Source of the DNA: M0108 sp964523415
Lineage (GTDB): Bacteria; Pseudomonadota; Gammaproteobacteria; Chromatiales; Chromatiaceae
Direction of reading: 5' to 3'
Length of the DNA: 64,000 bases
Assembly: GCA_964523415.1 (NCBI GenBank)
Contig: CAZFZB010000001.1
Location: forward strand, 26,018-90,017
The position numbers and the translations under genes were made by a program. The notes under the pieces are model-generated. The model saw only the letters and a list, made by a program, of their open reading frames with translations. It made no database searches and was not told the origin of the DNA. Shown in pieces: positions 44,101 to 51,938 of the stretch. Numbering within the stretch: position 1 is the first letter of the stretch; each line of letters opens with the position of its first letter.

Positions 44101-44117
44101 CTGGCATGCCATTTGCC
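44101..44117 (+). promoter_or_regulatory. Sigma-54 promoter before nrtA
   Basis: The sequence CTGGCATGCCATTTGCC matches the RpoN consensus: GG (44103-44104) and GC (44115-44116) separated by exactly ten bases, with TGGCA and TTGC both present. Expected start is near 44128, about 60 bases before the first leader hairpin. This fits NtrC-activated nitrate genes; no clear NtrC site was identified in the 190 bases upstream. Confidence 0.8.
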
Positions 44118-44187
44118 TTATAACTTCCAAAGAGCCACCGAATGCAAGCCCAATGGCGGGCCTTGTTCCCGGCACCCCACAAGCAAA

Positions 44188-44225
44188 CGCAGCCACTGTA
44201 GGCTGCGAAATGGACAACGGCGTCC
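44188..44225 (+). promoter_or_regulatory. ANTAR-type dual hexaloop RNA element (NasT target)
   Basis: The first hairpin is CGCAGCC-ACTGTA-GGCTGCG (44188-44207), a perfect 7-base stem with a six-base loop. The second is GGAC-AACGGC-GTCC (44212-44225), a 4-base stem with a six-base loop, four bases later. In both loops position 1 is A and position 4 is G, the defining signature of ANTAR-bound RNAs. The second stem shares bases with the 5' arm of the terminator, so the two cannot form together. Confidence 0.88.
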
Positions 44226-44274
44226 GGAACCGCTCCTTCTTCCCGAAGGGCCGTTTCGCGACGCCGTTTTGTTT
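44218..44274 (+). terminator. Leader terminator controlled by NasT
   Basis: CGGCGTC (44218-44224) pairs with GACGCCG (44260-44266); inside, CGGAAC pairs with GTTTCG and CCTTC with GAAGG. The stem is followed by TTTTGTTTTG. It lies 38 bases before the nrtA start. The 5' arm overlaps the second ANTAR hairpin, the classic antitermination layout. Confidence 0.88.
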
Positions 44275-44311
44275 TGTGAATTTCATCCCTTTTTAGACGA
44301 GGTGTACAGCC

Positions 44312-45709
44312 ATGACCAATCGATCCAGCCCCTCAACCCGCAGCCGTTTCATCAAGGGAGCCGTCGCCATGGCCATCTTGATCACCCTTGGGATGGAGTC
44401 CATGACCGGTTTGGCCGCCATAGGGGCGCCGGAGAAGGAGGACCTCAAGTTCGGATTTATCAAGCTCACGGATATGGCGCCCCTCGCCATCGCCTACGAA
44501 AAGCATTTCTTCGAGGACGAAGGCCTCTATGTGACCCTCGAGGCCCAAGCGAACTGGAAGGTGCTTCTCGATGGCGTCATAGACGGCCAACTCGACGGTG
44601 CCCACATGCTGGCAGGTCAGCCTTTGGCCGCAACCATAGGTTTTGGTACCAAGGCGCACATCGTCACACCCCTCTCCATGGACCTCAACGGCAACGGCAT
44701 TACCCTTGCGAACGAAGTCTGGCAGGCGATGAAGGATTATGTGCCTAAGCAGGCCGATGGCAAGCCTCAGCACCCTATTAAGGCGGATTATCTGAAGCCC
44801 GTAGTGGACAAGTACAAGGCAGAGGGTAAGCCCTTCAAGATGGGCATGGTGTTCCCAGTCTCGACGCACAACTACGAGTTGCGTTACTGGTTAGCCGCAG
44901 GCGGTATCAATCCTGGTTTCTACGCCCCCTCAAAGGGAGACATCACCGGCACCCTCAAGGCCGACGCCCTGCTCAGCGTGACCCCACCGCCACAGATGCC
45001 CGCGACCCTGGAGGCTGGAACCATCTATGGATACTGCGTGGGCGAGCCTTGGAACCAGCAGGCCGTCATTAAGGGCATCGGAGTACCTGTCATCACCGAT
45101 TACGAGATCTGGAAGAACAACCCAGAGAAGGTCTTCGGGATGACGAAAGAGTTCACCGAGAAATATCCGAATACCACTGTCCGCGTCGTCAAGGCCATGA
45201 TCCGAGCCGCCAAGTGGCTGGACGACAACAACAACGCCAATCGCCCGGAGGCAGTAAAGATCCTCTCCCAGCCCGCTTACGTGGGTGCGGACGCGGAGGT
45301 CATCGCCAACTCCATGACCGGTACCTTCGAGTACGAAAAGGGCGACAAGCGTGAGGTGCCCGACTTCAACGTCTTCTTCCGTCACAACGCGACCTACCCC
45401 TATTACTCGGACGCCGTCTGGTATCTGACCCAAATGCGCCGCTGGGGCCAAATCGCTGAACAGAAACCCGATGCCTGGTACATGGAAACGGCGAAGAGCG
45501 TCTATCGTCCCGACATCTACCGCAAGGCTGCCGAGGAACTGATCGCAGAAGGCAAGATGAAAACCGAGGACTTCCCGGACTTCGCCAAGGAAACCGGCTA
45601 CCGCACGCCCCAGACCGAGTTCATCGATGGCGTCATCTTCGATGGCGCCAAGCCCAACGAGTATCTGGAGAAATTCAAGATCGGCCTCAAAGGCGACGAC
45701 CGGGTCTAG
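44312..45709 (+). CDS. nrtA: NrtA: nitrate-binding protein of an ABC importer
   Basis: This is the periplasmic or membrane-attached solute-binding subunit of a nitrate/nitrite transporter. It starts with an export signal (about 1-38) containing RSRFIKGAV, which looks like a Tat signal but lacks the twin arginine, so Sec export is also possible. The binding domain has FGFIKLTDMAPLAIAYEK, LDGAHMLAGQPLAAT, SMDLNGNGITLANE and YGYCVGEPWNQQAV, all typical of NrtA/CmpA. It has 465 residues. GAGG stands eight bases before the ATG. It is the first gene after the regulated terminator. Confidence 0.93.
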   Translation: MTNRSSPSTRSRFIKGAVAMAILITLGMESMTGLAAIGAPEKEDLKFGFIKLTDMAPLAIAYEKHFFEDEGLYVTLEAQANWKVLLDGVIDGQLDGAHMLAGQPLAATIGFGTKAHIVTPLSMDLNGNGITLANEVWQAMKDYVPKQADGKPQHPIKADYLKPVVDKYKAEGKPFKMGMVFPVSTHNYELRYWLAAGGINPGFYAPSKGDITGTLKADALLSVTPPPQMPATLEAGTIYGYCVGEPWNQQAVIKGIGVPVITDYEIWKNNPEKVFGMTKEFTEKYPNTTVRVVKAMIRAAKWLDDNNNANRPEAVKILSQPAYVGADAEVIANSMTGTFEYEKGDKREVPDFNVFFRHNATYPYYSDAVWYLTQMRRWGQIAEQKPDAWYMETAKSVYRPDIYRKAAEELIAEGKMKTEDFPDFAKETGYRTPQTEFIDGVIFDGAKPNEYLEKFKIGLKGDDRV

Positions 45710-45757
45710 CCATTGCGCGGGGCGGTCCTCGGGACCCCCCGCCAGGGAGAAATCGAC

Positions 45758-46792
45758 ATGGGCATCGACATCAGTACCAACAAGACCTTTATACAGCCGT
45801 GGATCGGAACACCATCCGGGAAGCGGACCACCGCAATGCTGACCTGGGAGCGCCTGGGCAAGCCACTGGCCAAATTGGCCTGGGACATGATGGTGCCATT
45901 GGCTGCCATCGCCTTCTTCCTCCTGCTTTGGGGTTTCGGTGCCAGCCGGGTGGAAACCTCCCTTGGACAACTGCCTGGCCCCATTGAGGTCTGGCACCAG
46001 ACGACCGTCCTCTACCAGGAACACACCGCCGAGCGCGCTAAGGAAAGGGAGTTTTACCAGCGTCAGGAAGAACGCAACGCAGCCAAGTTGGAGGAGAATC
46101 CCAAGGCTGAGGTCAAGATCCGTCACTACACCGGCAAGCCGACCTTTATAGATCAAATCCTGACCAGCCTGCTGACGGTGGCGACCGGGTTCCTATTGGC
46201 CTCGCTGATCGCGATTCCCATCGGCGTCGTCTGCGGCATGAACCAGACGCTTTACCGCGCCTTCAATCCCGTGATCCAGGTCTTCAAACCCGTGTCGCCA
46301 CTGGCGTGGCTGCCGCTCGTCACCATGGTGGTGTCGGCACTTTATGTTACCGACGACCCGATATTCCAGAAATCATTCCTCAACTCGGCCATCACCGTAA
46401 CCCTGTGCTGTCTCTGGCCCACCGTCATCAACACCACGGTAGGCGTAGCTGGTGTCAGCAAGGATTTGATCAACGTCAGCCGGGTACTGCGCCTGAACTG
46501 GCTGACTCGCACCACCAAAATCGTACTGCCCTCAGCCATCCCCATGATTTTCACCGGGCTGCGCCTGAGCCTGGGCATCGGCTGGATGGTGCTCATCGCC
46601 GCCGAAATGTTGGCCCAGAATCCGGGGCTCGGCAAGTTCGTCTGGGATGAATTCCAAAACGGCAGTTCGGAATCGCTATCGCGCATCATGGTGGCGGTAC
46701 TGGTGATCGGGATACTCGGCTATCTGCTCGACCGCGGCATGCTCGCACTACAGCGCGCGGTGAGTTGGGACAAGAAAGCGGTGCTGCGTTAG
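45758..46792 (+). CDS. nrtB: NrtB: nitrate ABC importer, membrane subunit
   Basis: This is a permease with about six membrane segments. An unusually charged insertion (about residues 90-140, rich in Glu, Lys and Arg) lies between the first segment and the main domain. The conserved EAA-like loop reads VSRVLRLNWLTRTTKIVLPS (key AI-P, about 245-265), followed by FTGLRLSLGIGWMVLIAAEM. 344 residues. AGGGAGA precedes the ATG at 45758; an in-frame start at 45713 falls just after nrtA and is less likely. It ends 13 bases before the ATPase gene. Confidence 0.93.
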   Translation: MGIDISTNKTFIQPWIGTPSGKRTTAMLTWERLGKPLAKLAWDMMVPLAAIAFFLLLWGFGASRVETSLGQLPGPIEVWHQTTVLYQEHTAERAKEREFYQRQEERNAAKLEENPKAEVKIRHYTGKPTFIDQILTSLLTVATGFLLASLIAIPIGVVCGMNQTLYRAFNPVIQVFKPVSPLAWLPLVTMVVSALYVTDDPIFQKSFLNSAITVTLCCLWPTVINTTVGVAGVSKDLINVSRVLRLNWLTRTTKIVLPSAIPMIFTGLRLSLGIGWMVLIAAEMLAQNPGLGKFVWDEFQNGSSESLSRIMVAVLVIGILGYLLDRGMLALQRAVSWDKKAVLR

Positions 46793-46805
46793 GAGGAATC
46801 GGCAC

Positions 46806-48992
46806 ATGACTAGTTATCTGAACATCGATCACGTCAGCATCACCTTCCCGACCGACAAGGGGCCGTTGAATGTTCTCGACAACGTGAAACTTGCCGTGGC
46901 CGAAGGAGAGTTCATCTCGCTCATCGGTCACTCGGGCTGCGGCAAATCCACCGTATTGAATATCGTGGCTGGGCTGCTCAAGGCCACGGCAGGGGGCATC
47001 ATTCTTGAAGGCCGTGAGGTGGATGAGCCCGGGCCGGACCGTGCCGTAGTATTCCAGAACCATTCCCTGCTGCCCTGGCTGTCAGTTTACGACAACGTCC
47101 GCCTCGCCGTAGACCAGGTGTTCAACAAGAAGAAGTCCCGCAGGGAGCGTGACGAGTGGACACGCCATAACCTCGAACTGGTGCACATGTCGCATGCCCT
47201 GGACCGCAAGCCCGACGAAATCTCTGGCGGTATGAAGCAACGGGTCGGCATTGCCCGGGCACTTGCCATGGAACCTAAGGTCCTGCTGATGGACGAGCCC
47301 TTTGGAGCCCTCGACTCGCTAACCCGCACCCATATGCAGGACTCCCTGATGGAGATCCAGGCGCGGCTGAACAATACCGTCATCATGATCACCCACGACG
47401 TGGATGAGGCCGTACTTCTCTCAGACCGGATCGTGATGATGAGCAACGGACCCTCGGCCACTATCGGCCAGATCCTGGAAATCGACCTGCCACGTCCCCG
47501 CAACCGTATCGCCCTGGCCGACGATCCAAGCTACAACCATTACCGAGCCGAGGTGCTGCGTTTCCTCCACGAACGACACCAGAATCCGGACAAAAGGATC
47601 GAGGCCCAACCCACACCAAGCGCCAAGGCACATCCTAACAATATCGTGCCATTCCCCACCCTCAAGGCGACTTCAGCCAATGGCACCGGCTTTGTGGAAA
47701 AACGCAAGCTGGCGCTCGGTTTCATGCCTCTCACCGATTGCGCCCCCCTGGTCGTCGCGCTTGAGCACGGCTTCTTCTCCAAACAAGGCCTGGACGTAAC
47801 CCTATCGCGCGAATCCTCCTGGGCCAACATCCGGGACAAGGTGGCGACCGGGATGCTGGACGGCGCCCAGATGCTGGCCGCGATGCCCCTTGCCAGCACC
47901 TTGAACGCCAGCCGCGGCCAGCCCATGGTCACCTCGCTGAGCCTGGACCTCAACGGTAACGCCATCACCGTGTCGAAAGAGATCTACGGCCGCATGTTGA
48001 CGGCCACGAGCTTGGACATCGAGACCCCCCTCGGCGCCGCCCTCGCCCTCAAACAGGTGATCGACGCCAACCAGGCGGCCGGCCGGCCGCAGCTGTCCTT
48101 CGCGACCGTCTTTCCCGAGTCCTCGCACAATCTTCTGATGCGCTACTGGATGGCCAGCGCCGGCATCGATCCCGACCGGGACGTGCGGCTCATCGTGGTC
48201 CCCCCACCCCAGATGGGCAACTATCTGCGGGCCGGGGTCATCGCCGGCTATTGCGTCGGCGAGCCGTGGAATACCTATGCAGTCACGGAGGGTCTCGGGA
48301 GGACGCTGTTGACCAGCCGCGACATCTGGAACAACCACCCCGAAAAGGTGCTGGGTGTGACCCGCATCTGGGCGCAGACCAATCCCAACACCCACCAGGC
48401 GCTGGTCACCGGCCTCATCGATGCCTGCATCTGGCTCGATGATATCAACAACCGCCGCGAGGCCTGCCAGCTGTTGAGCGCTGGCCGCTATGTGAATGCA
48501 CCGGCGGACGTGTTGGAAAAATCACTCACCGGGACCCTTCAGCTTTCGTCAGACCAGCCGCCTCGCGCAGCCCCAGACTTCAATATCTTCCATCGCTATG
48601 CCGCCAATTTCCCGTGGCGCTCCCATGCGCTTTGGTTTCTCTCCCAGATGTTGCGTTGGGGTCTGATCGACCGCGCCATCAAGCCGGAAACGCTGGCAGC
48701 CGCCGTCTATCGGCCAGAGGTCTATCGTGCCGCAGCCGCCAGGCTCGGCATTCAGTGCCCACAGATCGACTACAAATCGGAAGGCCTTCATGCCGGGGAA
48801 TGGACGCTGGCGAACGGTGAGAACCACCTCCTCATGGGTGCCGATCTCTTCATGGATGGCCGAGCGTTCGACCCTGAGGACCTGATCGGGTATCTGGCCG
48901 GCTTCAGCCAGAGCCACATGACCGTGACTCTCGACGCACTGGCCACTGCCATCGACGGCAACCGGGGCGGATTCTTGAACACCGCAGGCTAA
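46806..48992 (+). CDS. NrtC-like fusion: nitrate ABC ATPase plus NrtA/NasS-like domain
   Basis: Residues 1 to about 265 form an ABC ATPase: Walker A GHSGCGKSTVLNIVAG, signature ISGGMKQRVGIARALA, Walker B VLLMDEPFGALD. After a linker (about 266-295), residues 297-728 repeat the NrtA binding fold: LALGFMPLTDCAPLVVALEH, LDGAQMLAAMPLAST, SLDLNGNAIT, AGYCVGEPWNTYAV. The second part has no signal and must be cytoplasmic. This layout is known in cyanobacterial NrtC, where the extra domain mediates inhibition. Here it is the only ATPase, with no NrtD. The cytoplasmic domain also resembles NasS, the partner of NasT. AGGAGG precedes the ATG. Confidence 0.92.
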   Translation: MTSYLNIDHVSITFPTDKGPLNVLDNVKLAVAEGEFISLIGHSGCGKSTVLNIVAGLLKATAGGIILEGREVDEPGPDRAVVFQNHSLLPWLSVYDNVRLAVDQVFNKKKSRRERDEWTRHNLELVHMSHALDRKPDEISGGMKQRVGIARALAMEPKVLLMDEPFGALDSLTRTHMQDSLMEIQARLNNTVIMITHDVDEAVLLSDRIVMMSNGPSATIGQILEIDLPRPRNRIALADDPSYNHYRAEVLRFLHERHQNPDKRIEAQPTPSAKAHPNNIVPFPTLKATSANGTGFVEKRKLALGFMPLTDCAPLVVALEHGFFSKQGLDVTLSRESSWANIRDKVATGMLDGAQMLAAMPLASTLNASRGQPMVTSLSLDLNGNAITVSKEIYGRMLTATSLDIETPLGAALALKQVIDANQAAGRPQLSFATVFPESSHNLLMRYWMASAGIDPDRDVRLIVVPPPQMGNYLRAGVIAGYCVGEPWNTYAVTEGLGRTLLTSRDIWNNHPEKVLGVTRIWAQTNPNTHQALVTGLIDACIWLDDINNRREACQLLSAGRYVNAPADVLEKSLTGTLQLSSDQPPRAAPDFNIFHRYAANFPWRSHALWFLSQMLRWGLIDRAIKPETLAAAVYRPEVYRAAAARLGIQCPQIDYKSEGLHAGEWTLANGENHLLMGADLFMDGRAFDPEDLIGYLAGFSQSHMTVTLDALATAIDGNRGGFLNTAG

Positions 48993-49057
48993 TTCATCCG
49001 CGAGGCGCATGGCCCCCATGGGCCCTGGCCTCGGGACGTTCAGGAGACAGGTAACAG

Positions 49058-51517
49058 ATGAAACAGAAACTGGTAGTCGTTGGCAATGGAATGGCAGGCA
49101 TACGTACCCTGGAGGAATTGTTGAAGCTGGCACCCGAGATGTACGACATCACCGTCATCGGGGCCGAGCCTCACCCAAATTACAACCGCATCCTGTTGTC
49201 GCCCGTATTGGCCGGCGAAAAGGGCCTGGACGATATCATCCTTAACAGCCGCGCCTGGTATGCAGAGCACGGGATCGTACTGAAGACTGGCGATCCGGTC
49301 ACCAGCATCGACCGCGTCAATCGGAGGGTCCAGACCGAATCAGGAGATAGCATCGGTTACGATCGGCTGCTCATCGCAACGGGTTCATCCCCCTTCATCA
49401 TTCCCATACCGGGCTCCCAGCTCGAAGGCGTCATCGGCTTCCGCGACATCAAGGACGTGGACACCATGTTGGAGACCGCCGGGCGCTACGAACATGCCGT
49501 GGTCATCGGGGGTGGACTGCTGGGTCTAGAGGCGGCCAACGGCCTGGTCAAGCAGGGGATGAAGGTGAAGGTGGTTCATCTGCTCGATACCTTGATGGAA
49601 CGCCAACTCGACAAGCCGGCAGCAGACCTGCTCAAGGTGGCGCTCGAGAAACGCGGCCTGCAGTTCCTCATGGAGGCCCAGACCGCCGCCATTCTGGGTG
49701 AGACCCGGGTCACCGGAGTCCGCTTCACGGACGGCAGCGAGATCCCTGCCGACCTGGTGGTGATGGCAGTGGGCATCCGTCCGAACATGGCACTGGCGCA
49801 GCAGGCTGACATCTATTGCGAGCGCGGCATCGTCGTCAGCGACACCCTGCAGACCTTCGATCCGAGCATATACGCCGTGGGCGAGTGCGTTCAGCACCGA
49901 GGCCAATGCTACGGGCTGGTGGCTCCCCTATTCGAACAGGCCAAGGTGTGCGCCAACCATCTGGCCAATCTTGGCTACGCCCGTTACGAGGGTTCGGTGA
50001 CATCGACCAAGCTCAAGGTCACGGGTATTGACCTCTTCTCCGCCGGTGATTTCCTCGGCGGCGAGGGCACCGAGGAGATCGTGCTGCGGGATCCCGCCGC
50101 CGGCGTCTACAAAAAGCTGGTGGTGAGGGATGACCGTATCGCCGGCGCAGTCCTCTACGGCGATACGGTGGACGGTGCCTGGTACTTCCAGCTCATGCGC
50201 GAAGGCACGGGCATCGCCGACATCCGCGATCACCTGATGTTCGGGCAGCACCACCTCGGAGATTCTGGCCATGGCGGGCAAAATCAGGCGGCACTCATGG
50301 CCGACGATGCCCAGGTATGCGACTGTAACGGCGTCTGCAAGGGCGATATCGTCAAGGCCATCTCCGCCAAGGGATTGTTCACGCTTGATGACGTCAAGGC
50401 CCACACCAAGGCGGCAGCCTCCTGCGGCTCCTGTACCGGACTGGTGGAGCAGATCCTAGCCAATACCCTGGGCGGCGACTATTCGGCACCCGAGCTCAAA
50501 CCCCTGTGCCCCTGCACTGACCTGACCCATGACCAGCTGCGCGCCGCCATTCGTGACCAGCGGCTGACCTCGATCCGCAAGGTCTTCTCAACCCTGGACT
50601 GGCGGCGTCCAGACGGCTGCCATGTATGCCGACCGGCAATCAACTATTACCTGATCTCCACCTGGCCCAAGGAGGCAATGGACGATCCCCAGTCCCGCTT
50701 CGTCAACGAACGCGTGCACGGTAACATTCAGAAAGATGGCACCTTTTCGGTGATTCCTCGCATCTGGGGTGGCAAGACCACGCCCAACGAACTGCGCGCC
50801 ATCGCCGACGCGGCCGAGCGATTCCAGGTCGGCGAGGTGAACATCACCGGCGGACAGCGCATCAATATGCTGGGGGTAAAGAAGGAACATCTGCCTGCCA
50901 TGTGGGAGTTCCTGAGTGCCCGTGGCCTTGTCTCCGGCCATGCCTATGGCAAGGCCCTGCGCACGGTGAAGACTTGCGTCGGCTCCACCTGGTGCCGTTT
51001 CGGCACTCAGGACTCGACGCAGATGGGCATCGAGCTAGAGCAGATGACCTGGGCCTCCTGGATGCCACATAAGTTCAAGATGGCGGTCTCAGGCTGCCCC
51101 CGGAACTGCGCCGAGGCCACCATCAAGGACTTCGGAGTGGTCGCCATCGAATCGGGGTGGGAACTGCATATCGGCGGTAACGGCGGCGTCAAGGTGCGTG
51201 CTACCGACATGCTCTGCCGCGTAAAAACGGCCGAGGAGGTCAAGGAATACTGCGGTGCCTTCATCCAGCTTTATCGCGAGGAGGCCCGCTACCTGGAACG
51301 TACCGCCCCCTGGGTCGAGCGCGTCGGGCTCAGCTACATCAAGGAGCGAGTCCTCGACGACGCAGGCAACCGCAAGGCGCTGCACGCGCGTTTCCTCGAA
51401 TCCCAGGCGATCGCTCAAAAGGACCCCTGGAGCGAGCGGGCCCAAGGCGCCGCGGCCCACGAATTTAAGCCGTTGAAGGTCATCCCCACACCGGCAGGAC
51501 TCGAGCAGGCGCACTGA
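49058..51517 (+). CDS. nirB: NirB: NAD(P)H assimilatory nitrite reductase, large subunit
   Basis: NirB reduces nitrite to ammonium with six electrons. Its N-terminal FAD/NAD domain (about 1-320) has VVVGNGMAGIRTLEEL and VVIGGGLLGLEAAN. Two BFD-type [2Fe-2S] regions follow (CDCNGVCKGD with CGSC near 425-465; CPC with CHVC near 485-525). The C-terminal sirohaem/[4Fe-4S] domain has TCVGSTWCRFG and SGCPRNCAEA (about 640-690). 819 residues, near the usual 840. AGGAGACAGG lies upstream of the ATG. It works with NirD directly downstream. Confidence 0.96.
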   Translation: MKQKLVVVGNGMAGIRTLEELLKLAPEMYDITVIGAEPHPNYNRILLSPVLAGEKGLDDIILNSRAWYAEHGIVLKTGDPVTSIDRVNRRVQTESGDSIGYDRLLIATGSSPFIIPIPGSQLEGVIGFRDIKDVDTMLETAGRYEHAVVIGGGLLGLEAANGLVKQGMKVKVVHLLDTLMERQLDKPAADLLKVALEKRGLQFLMEAQTAAILGETRVTGVRFTDGSEIPADLVVMAVGIRPNMALAQQADIYCERGIVVSDTLQTFDPSIYAVGECVQHRGQCYGLVAPLFEQAKVCANHLANLGYARYEGSVTSTKLKVTGIDLFSAGDFLGGEGTEEIVLRDPAAGVYKKLVVRDDRIAGAVLYGDTVDGAWYFQLMREGTGIADIRDHLMFGQHHLGDSGHGGQNQAALMADDAQVCDCNGVCKGDIVKAISAKGLFTLDDVKAHTKAAASCGSCTGLVEQILANTLGGDYSAPELKPLCPCTDLTHDQLRAAIRDQRLTSIRKVFSTLDWRRPDGCHVCRPAINYYLISTWPKEAMDDPQSRFVNERVHGNIQKDGTFSVIPRIWGGKTTPNELRAIADAAERFQVGEVNITGGQRINMLGVKKEHLPAMWEFLSARGLVSGHAYGKALRTVKTCVGSTWCRFGTQDSTQMGIELEQMTWASWMPHKFKMAVSGCPRNCAEATIKDFGVVAIESGWELHIGGNGGVKVRATDMLCRVKTAEEVKEYCGAFIQLYREEARYLERTAPWVERVGLSYIKERVLDDAGNRKALHARFLESQAIAQKDPWSERAQGAAAHEFKPLKVIPTPAGLEQAH

Positions 51518-51550
51518 TCCACCTTATTGAAAAGCTTATAGGAAATACCG

Positions 51551-51898
51551 ATGCAAACACCTGAACTCATCTCAGACTGGGTCGACGTCGGCAAGATCGA
51601 GGATATCCCTCCCCTCGGCTCACGCGTGGTGAGGGCCCCGGGCGGTGATATCGCCGTTTTCCGCAACGCCGATGACGAGATCTTTGCACTGTTCAATCGG
51701 TGTCCACACAAAGGGGGCCCCTTGTCCGAAGGTATCGTCTATGGACGGACGGTCGCCTGCCCGCTGCACAACTGGTGTATGGAACTGAACACTGGACAAG
51801 TGGTAGCGCCCGACACGGGGTGCGTGCCGAGTTATCCGGTCCAGATCCTTGAGGGCCGGGTGCTGCTGAAGCTGACCCCGGTAGACACCGGCGCCTAA
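51551..51898 (+). CDS. nirD: NirD: nitrite reductase small subunit (Rieske-type)
   Basis: NirD is a small cytoplasmic Rieske-fold partner of NirB. The [2Fe-2S] ligands are in CPHKGGPL and CPLHNWCM (about residues 44-80), the complete CxH and CxxH pair. Some NirD proteins lack these ligands, so here an intact cluster is likely. 115 residues. It starts 33 bases after nirB and ends 40 bases before nasA. Confidence 0.94.
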   Translation: MQTPELISDWVDVGKIEDIPPLGSRVVRAPGGDIAVFRNADDEIFALFNRCPHKGGPLSEGIVYGRTVACPLHNWCMELNTGQVVAPDTGCVPSYPVQILEGRVLLKLTPVDTGA

Positions 51899-51938
51899 TT
51901 CCGATGAAGGCTCCTTAAGTACAGGCCCGCGACCAGCA

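Noticed and set aside
44930..46156. 408-codon open frame antisense to nrtA and nrtB
   Set aside because: Long antisense frames are expected in GC-rich coding DNA; it has no ribosome site, no recognisable domain, and lies opposite two clear genes.
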